From Rhynchopus euleeides (Eukaryota; Euglenozoa; Diplonemea; Diplonemida; Diplonemidae): 64,000 nt of DNA. Within the stretch, counting starts at the first letter, position 1, and each line of letters begins with the position of its first letter. This document shows positions 36,320-46,148 of this stretch, piece after piece. Position numbers and translations under genes: made by a program. Under the pieces are notes generated by a model. That model searched no databases. It was not told the origin of the DNA and was given only the letters and a program-made list of their open reading frames with translations. The stretch lies in NCBI GenBank assembly GCA_963210315.1, contig OY723296.1, positions 1,178,001 to 1,242,000 of the forward strand, written 5' to 3'.

Positions 36320-38302
36320 ATGGCAATCCCGGTGCTGAAGCAGCGCAACGTCGCGGCCGTGCTGAAGCGGTTGAACCAGACCACGTCTGGCGGAACCCCG
36401 CTCAGCCTGCAGGATGTGACCCTCGCTGTGGATGCCGTGGGGGGCGCGCTGCGCATCGCACCTCACGCAGCCAAGCCGGGAGCTGCAGCCGCGGTGATGG
36501 AGGTGGTAGCCTCCGACATCACAAAGCATCGCACTGCCCTGCGCGCCATGACCTGCCGGGACGTGGCCCGACTCTGCGAGGCCATCACCTCCTCGGGTGT
36601 CACGGAGTTCGACGCGGCACGCCTCATGGCCTGCATCCTCGACGCCACGGCACGTCAGGGCCTCGGTGGGAGGGAGGAGGCACACAAGGCCGCCACCCAG
36701 GCAGCGCAGCTCCTCCGGAATCTCCCCGCATCGCCGGCAGCGCCGTACGGCCTGCCTGCGATGTTCCGCGAGCTGCTCAGCCTGCACACACCCAGGGCAT
36801 GGGCAGGCATGCTGGGGTACGGCACAGCGCTCTCCCTCACCTCCGCCGCCGTCTCGCTGCACTCTCGCTGCCCCCCCGGCACGCACGACTCCCACATGGC
36901 TGCCGGATGCATCACAACCTGCTTCGACATCGCAGCCGCCGCACCTTTCATGGGAACGTGCTGCCGCGACTACACCCCATTCTATGAGGCTCGCCTCCTC
37001 AGTGCTGCCACACCACATCACTTCGGGGATTTAGCCAAGGCGGTGGAGGCTGCGGCAGCCGCACCGATACCATCCCGGCGCCACCCCACCCTCCCACTTG
37101 CCAAATTCCTCCAAACAGCACAAGCGGACCTCCCCAAGGTCCTGGCAAATCACGGCGAAGAGGAAACCCAGGGGCTGCTCCGAACCCTTCTCGCTGCGGA
37201 GGATTCCTTCTCAGGCAGAAATGCGGTGCCCCGCAAGGCGGGTATCCGGTGTGGTGGCATTGCGGACCCAGCCACGCTTATCCTCCTCTCGAAATATCTC
37301 GTCGATACGGAGCATACGATATCCTCAGTCCTCCCCACCGGGGTGGTGGAGTGGTGCGCCAACCTGTTGTGGCATGATGAGCGGCTATCCCCTGGCGGTG
37401 GGCTGACCGCCCCCCTGCGTGCCTGCCTCGCGATCCTCACCTCCCTGTCGAGGAGGGCAAAGCGCTCGCCCTACCGGGAGGCTGCGCACGGCATGCTGCG
37501 CCTGCTGCAGCCACACCACCCCCAGCTCCTCCAGCTCCCGAAGGAGGACAGGCATGTCCTCATAAATTACTTCTTCACCCGGGGCATGGTTCAAAGGCAG
37601 GCGACTGACCCCGACGGGCTCACCCTCCGCATCGCCAAGGCAGCTTCCCACGGGTCGTGGCTGGCGGAGGCTGTGGCAGAGGAGCTTGCTGCACGCGGGC
37701 TACCCCCTCTGGAGCTGCCCGGTGCCCTCCCAACGGGGAAGCGCGAGGAGGTGGTGTGGGAGTCAGCCTGCCAGATCCTGGATGTGCGTGTCGGGGGGTC
37801 GCGGCCCTCGCGGTGCAACGTGATACCGAGGCTGCTCCACGGGCTGCTCCTCCGGAAAGGGGATGTTGTTTCCCACGGCTGCGTCGAGGAGATCCTGCGG
37901 CGTGTGGCGGATTGGGCGGAGCGGTGCTCCCCCGGGGCCCCCGACAGCTGGCCTCTGTGGGCCCCCCACGACATGCGCTCCATACAGCGGGTGACATCCG
38001 TCTGCCTTGCCTTTCCCTGCGATGGGGGTGAGCGCCTGCTGGTGCTGCTCCGGCAGATGTTTCTGGCATTGCCTGAGGGAGCAGCCGAGGCGTGTGACCC
38101 ACACACCGTCCGTCTCCGGCAGTGCCTCGGCCTGGTCGACAGAGCTCCTCTGGTGGGGCGGGCCGTGCGGTGGAATGAGGGGCGCAGGCCGTTTGATATT
38201 GTGTGGCGCAGTGCGGCGATGCAGAATGTTTCGCCCTTTCAACCAGGTCCTCTTGGTATAGCCACCGCCCCAGTTCATGTTGATGTGAAGTATTATATCT
38301 GA
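36320..38302 (+). CDS. Hypothetical alpha-helical protein, 660 aa
   Basis: One uninterrupted exon from ATG at 36320. The protein is rich in Ala, Leu, Arg and Pro and appears to be made of successive helices, in the manner of helical-repeat RNA-binding proteins of organelles (FASTK/RAP or pentatricopeptide type). I see no RAP domain, PPR consensus or catalytic motif, so this is only a comparison of style. The N-terminus (MAIPVLKQRNVAAVLKRL) is mildly amphipathic and could be an organelle-targeting sequence. A CTCCAG at 36135-36140, behind a long C/A tract, could be the 5' splice-leader acceptor. A transposon inserted about 240 bp upstream. Codon use and GC content match neighbouring genes, so it is probably a real host gene. 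Confidence 0.7.
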   Translation: MAIPVLKQRNVAAVLKRLNQTTSGGTPLSLQDVTLAVDAVGGALRIAPHAAKPGAAAAVMEVVASDITKHRTALRAMTCRDVARLCEAITSSGVTEFDAARLMACILDATARQGLGGREEAHKAATQAAQLLRNLPASPAAPYGLPAMFRELLSLHTPRAWAGMLGYGTALSLTSAAVSLHSRCPPGTHDSHMAAGCITTCFDIAAAAPFMGTCCRDYTPFYEARLLSAATPHHFGDLAKAVEAAAAAPIPSRRHPTLPLAKFLQTAQADLPKVLANHGEEETQGLLRTLLAAEDSFSGRNAVPRKAGIRCGGIADPATLILLSKYLVDTEHTISSVLPTGVVEWCANLLWHDERLSPGGGLTAPLRACLAILTSLSRRAKRSPYREAAHGMLRLLQPHHPQLLQLPKEDRHVLINYFFTRGMVQRQATDPDGLTLRIAKAASHGSWLAEAVAEELAARGLPPLELPGALPTGKREEVVWESACQILDVRVGGSRPSRCNVIPRLLHGLLLRKGDVVSHGCVEEILRRVADWAERCSPGAPDSWPLWAPHDMRSIQRVTSVCLAFPCDGGERLLVLLRQMFLALPEGAAEACDPHTVRLRQCLGLVDRAPLVGRAVRWNEGRRPFDIVWRSAAMQNVSPFQPGPLGIATAPVHVDVKYYI

Positions 38303-38342
38303 AGCTGGGAGGGGAGGGGGGCGGGGGGAGGTTTGCCTAGTG

Positions 38343-38553
38343 CACGGTGGACTTCAGCCGGTCAGACACCCACTTTGGAGTTTGGAAAAATAGTGGGTGT
38401 CCTGGCACCCACTAGCGGGTGTCAGACACCCGCGACGCTACTATACTATATTTTCGAGGTGAAAATCGGCGGGGGGGGAGGTTTGCCGAGTGTTCCGCCC
38501 GACACGCTTTCTCTCCCGAGAGGGTAGGGGGGGGGGGGGGTCGCGGAGTGGGG
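38343..38553. repeat. Solo terminus fragment of the CACGGTGG family with duplicated flank
   Basis: CACGGTGGACTTCAGCCGG begins at 38343 and is followed by CACCC-CTAG-CGGGTGTC palindromes, a variant of the CTCCCGCTAGCGGGAG array. No matching right end is visible. The 20 bases just before it (GGGGAGGTTTGCCTAGTG type) recur with one change at about 38475-38492, so this segment may be a truncated insertion or a local duplication. Confidence 0.5.
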
Positions 38554-39245
38554 CACGGTGGGATCTTGTAAATTTTACATGTATAACTACAAGTATATAC
38601 ATGTATTATACATGTATAATACTTGCATGTCAACTATTATACATGTATAATACATGTATATGCCTGAAATATACATGTAAAATACATGTATATCAAGTAA
38701 AAATACAAGTATAATACTTGCATGTCAACTATTATACTTGTATTTTTACTTGATATACATGTATTTTACATGTATATTTCAGGCATTTACATGTATTTTA
38801 CATGTATAATACTTGTCATGCAAGTATTATACATGTAAAATACTTGCATGACAAGTAAAATACATGTATAATACTTGCATGACAAGTAAAATACTTGCAT
38901 GCAAGTAAAATACATGTATTTTACTTGCATGCAAGTATTTTACTTGTCATGCAAGTATTTTACATGTATAATACTTGCATGACAAGTATTATACATGTAA
39001 AATACATGTAAATGCCTGAAATATACATGTAAAATACATGTATATCAAGTAAAAATACATGTATAATAGTTGACATGCAAGTATTATACTTGTATTTTTA
39101 CTTGATATACATGTATTTTACATGTATATTTCAGGCATATACATGTATTATACATGTATAATAGTTGACATGCAAGTATTATACATGTATAATACATGTA
39201 TTATACTTGTAGTTATACATGTAAAATTTACAAGATCCCACCGTG
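38554..39245. mobile_element. Foldback element, 692-bp near-complete palindrome
   Basis: Ends are CACGGTGGGATCTTG and its inverse, flanked by GG on both sides. The whole element folds on a centre near 38920 (ACATGTATTTTACTTGCATGC region). Nearly all of it is ATGTA/TACTTG words including the markers TGCCTGAAATA and TATTTCAGGCA placed symmetrically. It has no coding capacity. Same family as 29634-32554, here uninterrupted. Confidence 0.85.
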
Positions 39246-39978
39246 GGAGGGGTGGTGGTGGTGGTGGTCAGAGGGCCGATCACCACCACATGACGTGGTG
39301 GGAGGTGAGGGGTTGCGCCCTTGCTGGGGGGCTTCCCTTCGCCCCATCCCCGCCAGCCGTCCCCGGTGGGTGGGGTGGTGAGGCGGTTGGGGGGTGCCCT
39401 GGCGATGAGATGTGTGGGGCGAGTCGGGCGGCTCGTCGAAATCAGCTCGTTGCCCCTGCTCGTCATTACGGCGACACCCTCCAGCCCTCTAGCCACCTTC
39501 CGCTTGCATCGCCGTGTGTGTGTTTTTGTAGTTTCCAGAACCTTTTTGAGAAGGGTGTTCTGTGAATCCGATTTCACCCATGCACACCCTGCATCGCACC
39601 GTGGGCGATGAGGGCTGCTACGCCTTGCTTCCATACAACTCGCTGATTGCAAGTGGCTTCACGCACCCACTCTTGGATGTGTCTTCTCCGTGGTATTTAC
39701 CTTGCATGCCTACACGCATCGATCTGATTGGCGACATGTTGGTTGTCAGGGGTGGCCGTCTCCAATAGTGATGGTTTTGGAGTAGTGTCGATCGCCGTGC
39801 TTCTGCTCTTGATCATGCCCAGCGGCACATTCGCAACGCAGTCCACCTGCCCGCATTACTGTGTGTAGTCTTCCTTCAGAGCTTCTAGAGTGCCACTGCA
39901 CCCCCCTCCCCCCGCCAATAGTTTCATATACAACCTTGCAGGCTGTACGTTGCCGCCCCTTTAAACTACAAAGTCAAG
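39246..39978. other. Intergenic region
   Basis: No gene supported. A pyrimidine tract and CAG at 39939-39941 lie 38 bases before the next ATG and make a good trans-splice acceptor candidate. Confidence 0.5.
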
Positions 39979-41618
39979 ATGAAGCGTTCGTTCGACGACA
40001 GCGCTCCTGTGCAGTACAATGCGCAGGCGACCGACATGGGGGCGCAGGCGACGAAGCAGCGTCGCACCACCGACGACAGCTCGCGGAACCTGATGGTGAA
40101 CTACCTCCCCAAGACAGTGACGGAGGACAGGCTGCGCCAGCTGTTCAGCACCTACGGCGAGATCGAGCGGGTGAACCTCGTGACGGAGCCGAACGGCACG
40201 TCGAAGTGCTACGGGTTCGTGAAGTACACGGCGTCGTCGGCAGCTGAGGCGGCCATCCGTGGCCTGCACGGGTTTGAGATCGAGGGCAAGCACCTGCGCG
40301 TTGCCTACAGTATGTTGCGGCAGGGTTTGTGCCGAGCCATCCTTTTCAATTTATCTGGGCAATTGCTATGCCATCTGTTGCTTTGCCTCTGTGAGTGATT
40401 TCCATTGGGGGGAGGCGGGAGAGGGGGGGGCACCGCACACCCACCGCCCTTGCCAAATGGCACACACACGTTGGCTCCACACACGCGACACACACCACGC
40501 CCGCTCCGCACAACACCTTCCACACAACACCCCACTGATTCGCTGGACCAACCCTGCCCCTGCCACCCTCACAGGCACAGGGCAGAAGCCTAAGAAGGAT
40601 GTGTTCTTCTCAGGGTTCGGGTCGGGCTTCAGCAACGACGACCTGAAGCTGCTGGCGTCGCAATACGGGACCGTGGAGGACGCCACGGTGCTCGACCCCG
40701 CGAAGCACAAGCAGGGTGTGGGCTTCGTGCGCTTCTCCACCCCGGAGGAGGCGGCACTCTGCATCGAGAACCTGAACAACTACTCGTGGGGCGAGGGGTC
40801 GCAGCTGGTCGTGAAGTACCCCCGCAGCAAGGACGACGACAGGCAGAAGCAGCAGCACCAGCAGCGCAACATGGGTGGCATGATGGGCGGCGTGTACCCC
40901 GGCGGCATGGGGGCGGACCAGCAGGTGCCCCTGCTGGCGATGCTGAACATGATGCAGAACCAGGGCATGGGCGGCATGGGTGCGATGGGCGGCATGGGCG
41001 GCATGGGGATGGGTGGTATGGGGATGGGTGGCATGGGGGGCATGAACCCTGCCATGGGCATGATGCAGGGCCAGGGCGGCATGGGTATGGGCGGTATGGG
41101 CGGCATGGGTGGTGGTGCGCCGCGTGCGCCCCGCCAGCCGCAGGTGGGTGGCACGGAGCACGTCCTGTTCGTGCGTGGCTTCACCGAGGCCTCGGAGGCC
41201 GAGGCACGCACCATCTTCGACAAGTTCGGCGCTGTGAAGGTATGGATGTCAAACGGGTTGTGTGCGTGTCGACAGTAGAGGGTATCATCAGAGTTCGCGG
41301 TGCGACCCTACACTAAACAAAATCGGGGGAGGGAGGTGTCACAGAGAGCACATCCTGCCAGCCCATTGATGGGTCTGTTTGTCTGTCTGTCTGCCTGTGC
41401 TGCGTTCAGTCTCACTGCGACACTTTCGCCACCAACTTTGTTATCCCCCACCCCACCCACAGTACGACATCCCCAAGGCCGCCACTGGCCGCTCGAGGAA
41501 CTACTGCTTCGTGCACTTCCCGTCGCAGCAGCACTCGCAGGCAGCCATCACCCAGACAAACGGCCAGCTTCTCGGCAACGGCCGCACCCTGCAGGTGAAG
41601 CACAAGGGCGAGAACTGA
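39979..41618 (+). CDS. RNA-binding protein with three RRM domains (three exons)
   Basis: Exons 39979-40309, 40575-41239 and 41463-41618 join in phase to 383 aa. RRM1 spans residues 37-111 (RNP2 LMVNYL, RNP1 KCYGFVKY), RRM2 about 119-194 (RNP1-like QGVGFVRF) and RRM3 about 306-381 (RNP2 VLFVRG, RNP1-like RNYCFVHF), the last split by intron 2 after residue 332. Residues 200-295 form a Gln then Met/Gly-rich linker (GGMGGMGM repeats), probably flexible and prone to self-association. Two RRMs, a linker and a third RRM is the layout of ELAV/CELF-type regulators of splicing and mRNA stability. In organisms with polycistronic transcription such proteins are major post-transcriptional regulators. I cannot assign an orthologue. 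Introns (265 and 223 bp) start GTATG. Confidence 0.85.
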
Positions 41619-44132
41619 GACCCCCTGCCTTCCCAACACCACCACCACCACCACCACCCCTCCACCCCCACCGCCTTCCACTCGTCATGGATGGGTTGAT
41701 GTCAGGAACGTCAATATCTGAGGAAGGGTGCTGCGTGAGCCGCAGCTGCAGTTTTTGCCTTCGGCGCAGTCGATGTGCCTCCACACTGGGCTGACACTGC
41801 TGGAGGGTGGAGGGGGGGGGGGGCTTCGTCTTGCCCTCCGAGCTCTGACGGGAGAGGTAGGGGGGGGGGGAGGGATGAGCTGGTGTTAGCCACACAAACG
41901 TAAGCCCCTTGCCTTCTGCTGTCGCGCATGTGCCACACACACACACACACACACCCAGATACGCCCCCCCGCCCCCCCCAGCCTGGGTGTGGAGAGGAGG
42001 TTTTTAAAAACCGACCGACCGACCGACCCTGATCACCCGCCCCCCCAACCCATACTGCTACGACTCCGTCGTAGCAAGGCGCACTGCACTGACCTCGTTT
42101 TTCAGGAGCTCGTGCGCCAGTTTGATTCAGCCTGTGTCGATGGCCCTATTTTGTGCCTGTGCTGCTGCTGGGTGGTAGGGTGTGGAACTTTTCGAGTTTT
42201 CTTCGCTGACACCCGGAGTGTTGTCGAACATGCAAGGGGGGTGGGGAGGAAGGGGGGGGGGGGGAGCAGGGTGGGGTGGGGTGGGGTGGTGCAGAAATAT
42301 CCTGGCTGGGACAGGATGTTGTTGTTCAGGTTTGGAGTAAAAAAAATAGGGAGCGGCGCCAGTTGCTGCTCTGTAAGCAAACTGCCTTCTTTGGGAGGGG
42401 GGTGTCATTGTGCACGCCACTGCCATGCGGGTTGTTTTAGAGGACCCGTGTTCTGTCTGGTAGACAGGCACGCAGTCCCCGGTAAGAAGAAGGGGGAGTC
42501 ATAAGGCAAAGGCGGCATGCAGCAGGCAGTAAAAAAGAAGTATAGTAGTGAGGCGATGGACGGAGAAGAAAAGAACGCACATGCACCGTTCATTCCGTAT
42601 CGATGATTACCCTTCCCTTCGCCGCCGACTCACCCCTCCCGTCTCACCGCCGTCTCCCCCTCCCCCCTTTTTGCTGGCCGTTGTTGTGTTTTTTTTGCAT
42701 ATTTTCACCGCTCCCCGCTGTTCTTCTGCGAAAAAAATCTCTATCGTGCTGTAATATATTTTGAAATTTCTTTTGCTTGATCTTGATAGTTCCGCTTTGA
42801 AACCTCGTGTCTCCATCATCACCGCCGCCCTCTCACGCTTCACCACATGGCGCTGAAGTAAATTGCATGTAATTCCATCATGTCATGGAACTTACATGCA
42901 GATCTGGCAATTCTTCATGCAATGCGTGAAATCTTACATGCAAGCGCATGTAAGAATTGCTACATGTAAGTCGTCATGTCGACCATCATGCCACGCCACT
43001 TACTTCAGCGTCGTGCACCCAGGGGTTGCACCCGCAGCCCCGCCTTGGAATCAATCCGACTTGTCTTATTTGCACATTTTTGGATTTGCCGTCATTATGT
43101 TTGCGGTATACTTCCCCCCTGGAAGCCATCCAGCAACCCCATCCATCCGCATCCCGCCACCCCACGCATCCAACATATCTTTATCTGAATGTTGCCTTAT
43201 TACGCTGTTCCTTTCCGAACCCTCCTCCGTGTGTGGCAACTTCCGGCGAAAGCTGTCAAGCGTGGATCCAGGACTTCATTCACCATTGTCTCGTCCAAAA
43301 TTCTGTCCTTATCGTTTTGTTCGATGAGACGATGCGTGCATTTTTTGAAACTCGCTTTCTCATGATGGGTTTACTGTTCAAAGTTGAATTTACTCGTTTC
43401 ATGCTGGATTCATTTGTGAGGGCTATCGAATTTAGGCGTCCCCTCAGGTTTGCGGACCCCTGATTGCTTTACTCCCATCGATTATATCAGAGAATCAACG
43501 GAGGGTGGTGCCGGCAAAAGCGAAAGCCTTTGCACCGCGCTGCCCCCACCCGCATCCGAGATGCGGCGCAACAACACACCACCCACACATCGCCCCTCCC
43601 CCGCCTCTCCCAGACACAACACACAGAACTGTGACACCTGATGCCACCGCCCGCCGCCACCATGCCGCCCCATTCGCCATCATGTTTGGTTCCCAACGCA
43701 TCATGCATCGCCGTTTGCTTTGGTTCCATTCGAGCTGCTGTGAGCCCTGCCATTCGGAAGAGAGGTGCCGGCCTTGCTGTGCCTTCCGTGACCTTTCTCC
43801 GTGTCTCTCCTCGCTGTGTCCCCGAAGACTCACCCTGCCTCGCTCATCGCTCAGGGGGGGAGGAGCGCGGAGGCCTTTTGGGCCCGCAGCGCTCCCCCTT
43901 CCTCACCCCGGGCACCCGCTGCCGTTTCTATCTGTCACCGCCAGCGTTTCCTTCGGAACCATCCCAACCTACTGTTACCTACTCCTGGATCTGCTGCAAT
44001 GATGCGACTTCTTCAACCTTGATCAGTTCCAATGCGCCGATATCATCCTTTCCCAAGCTGAACTATGTTTCCCCCCCCCCCCCCCGTTGCGAATCGGGCG
44101 ACGTCATCAAATGTGCTGCCTTGGCTGTTTCT
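41619..44132. other. Gene-poor region with microsatellites
   Basis: Holds a CCA microsatellite (about 41637-41660), a CA run (about 41934-41953), a GACC run (about 42009-42028), many G- and C-runs, and the miniature TIR structure at 42851-43010. Open frames here (for example 42863-43327, 43505-44002) lack domains and are not supported as genes. Confidence 0.5.
42851..43010. repeat. Miniature inverted-repeat structure, 160 bp
   Basis: CGCTGAAGTAA at 42851-42861 is exactly inverted at 43000-43010. The interior has further hairpins built on GCATGTAA (for example CTTACATGC-AAGC-GCATGTAAG). Looks like a MITE, but no clear target duplication is visible. Confidence 0.5.
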
Positions 44133-44418
44133 TTAAACCCTGTGCCTGGAATTTTGTCCAAAAAATATCACGTTTTCGCACAAGGCAAAAAATGGTCAAA
44201 AACCCCGAAAATCGGGTTTGTAGGGTATACAGGCCCGCTCCTTTTTAGTGGGCTCTTAATTGGATAATTTGTATTAACCCGGGTTCCTATTTAGTGAATA
44301 TATATTAATTTTTCGCACCGCAAATTTTGTCGAATAATTAATTATTTTTTGCGGCGGTCCCTCCGACGGTACGGTATTGGTCGTGCGAGAAGTGCATAAG
44401 ACACACGGAGTTCCTCGG

Positions 44419-44469
44419 GTGACAGGTGTGGTGAGTAACAGCAACGCTGTTACTCACCACACCTGTCAC
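44419..44469. repeat. Perfect 24-bp-arm hairpin inside the pogo-like element (copy 1)
   Basis: Two perfectly complementary 24-base arms separated by AAC, overlapping the stop codon of the transposase fragment. The same hairpin is at 51844-51894. It may be where the missing catalytic part was lost, or a structural 3' end. Confidence 0.85.
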
Positions 44470-44900
44470 ACCAGCGCCGAGAAGCGGGCAGCTGTGATCG
44501 GCCACCCGAGCGCGCGGGTCCGCTGCGTGAGATTCAGCACCTTCTCTATCTCACCGTCTGTGAGGAGGGGCTTCGTTCCCCGCTGCCTGGGCACGTGGTA
44601 GTCGCCCGTATCCACCTTGTGCTTTACATATTTCGAAACCAGCGCGGCGGACACCTTCTTCTCGCTGTTCTTCTCCTTCCACTCCTTCACCGCGTCCACT
44701 TGACACTCCCTCTGTTGGGCGAGGTCAGTCAGGTGTACGATGTCCGCCACAGAAAGGGTGGTGCGCTGCGACTGCTTCTCAAGTATTTCCTCCACAAGAG
44801 CTACGTTGTCCGCCTCCTTCTGGGCAGCCTCGGAAGCCGCAGCCGCTGCCCTCCCCGCCGCCTCAAGGGCCACGTCGATGGGGGTAACTGTTCCGCTCAT
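44466..44900 (-). CDS. Truncated pogo-type transposase: DNA-binding domain only, 144 aa (copy 1)
   Basis: Residues about 1-60 are Ala/Glu-rich helices. Residues 85-144 (ALVSKYVKHKV...RGTKPLLTDGEIEKVL...GWPITAARFSAL) match the pattern of the second helix-turn-helix of pogo/CENP-B-type transposases (a Gly-Arg-x-Pro-x-LT-x-E-E start followed by G-x-P-[LI]-T). The DDE catalytic domain is absent, and the frame stops within a long hairpin. A protein that binds TIRs without cutting could repress full-length relatives. Confidence 0.6.
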   Translation of the reverse strand: MSGTVTPIDVALEAAGRAAAAASEAAQKEADNVALVEEILEKQSQRTTLSVADIVHLTDLAQQRECQVDAVKEWKEKNSEKKVSAALVSKYVKHKVDTGDYHVPRQRGTKPLLTDGEIEKVLNLTQRTRALGWPITAARFSALV

Positions 44901-46148
44901 TGTGATGGAGGGTCCGGGATATGTTCTCGCTTCCTGGTGTGTGATTCGTGTCGTGTATTGGAGTGATGGAGGGAGGGGGTGGAATGAACGGTAGTCAACT
45001 AGATTGTGTGGGGCGCGATTAAACGTGGTTTTTATTTAGTGAATAATTAATTTTTTTTCGGAGACTTCACTAAATAGAAACCCGGATTAATATGGTCGGG
45101 CCTGTATGTCCCCTGTCTGAAAATGCAAAATATGGCCCCGCAGGTGCCCCCAGAGTGATTTAAAATTGGAAAATCGACATTTTCCACCTACGGGAAATCC
45201 CCCAAAATAGGGGGTCCCCAGTCACGAACCCCAAAAAAATGTCCCGCGCGCCTCTAAGGCACTCTGGATTTTTATTATGTCATCCAGATGTCACATCTGG
45301 GTCCAGGAACACCGGTTTTTGGCCTCAGGAAGTCGAAAAATATGTGTGGAAATTTTTATTCCTGACCAGGATCCCCTAAAAGCCCGATTTCCCCTGTTTA
45401 CACATGGGGGATTTCATGCAACGCCCGCTCGTGTGCTGAGTGTGTTATCCGCGACGTGGATGCGGTCGCCCTCTTCCTCCCAGAAGCTACTGATCTTCCT
45501 CATCCAACTTCACCTCTGGATGTACGCGGCACGTGCTTGGGTTGTCCTGTCGCAGTGCAGCAGAAGGTCCCCTGTGCACTGCTGCCCAAGCCATTTCGGC
45601 TGCACGGAATACGCCACGCAGAGTAACGTGGTATCGCGTGACCAGCTCGTGAGGCTTGTGCCCCGAATCGAATCGATAGGCTGCGAGCTGCATTGCCTCG
45701 GTCAGTTGATGTCCTTGTGTGTGCATTTTTGTGCACAACTGTCCCTTGGGTATCTGCAGCGCAGGTGCCTGCACTGGAGCAGGACTCCTGATTTGCCTCT
45801 GGCACTTGTGATCGGAACGGATGCGGCGACATGCCACGGTGCCCATGAATAGCCATGCCGGCACGAAAGTACGTTCACGACGGTTGATTACCATTGCCGC
45901 ACTCTGTCAGAACCAAGGGTCGCAGCTCACCTGAACGCCCACCAGGCCCCCCAACAGGGGGTGAAACCAAAGGGTCCCCCCTGGGGTTTTTTAACCCAAA
46001 ATTTTCGAATTCGACATGTCCCCGGGATTTCCACTATGTCGCAGATTTCGACCATTGGGTCAAGAAAACCTAAAAATCTAGGGGGGAGGTGCTGAAGGAT
46101 TGCACTGAAAATTTTATCTAACTCGGTCAAAATTCCAGGCACAGGGTT

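Larger units (their letters stand above)
44230..45104 (-). mobile_element. pogo-like (Tc1/mariner) non-autonomous element, 875 bp, copy 1
   Basis: Ends CAGGCCCG and its inverse, flanked by TA (44228-44229, 45105-45106). A second inverted match (CCGGGTTxCTATTTAGTGAA) lies slightly inside. The minus strand carries one gene (44900-44466) for the DNA-binding part of a transposase, with no catalytic domain. The copy at 51655-52529 has exactly the same length and looks identical, so transposition was recent. It is inserted into the TTAA-flanked element. Confidence 0.85.
44137..46148. mobile_element. TTAA-flanked TIR element (piggyBac-like?), interrupted
   Basis: The left end ACCCTGTGCCTGGAATTTTG is matched in inverse at the right end, with one extra A. 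TTAA lies immediately outside both ends (44133-44136 and 46149-46152), which suggests a piggyBac-type target duplication; a TA duplication is also possible. About 1,135 bp belong to the element itself and the rest is the nested pogo-like insertion. No complete transposase is seen. The largest minus-strand frame (45894-45487) has no motif I recognise. Confidence 0.6.

Noticed and set aside
38573-39233. ATGTA-rich DNA as a CRISPR-like or satellite array
   Set aside because: The words are arranged as one large palindrome between matched termini, not as regularly spaced direct repeats; a foldback element explains it.
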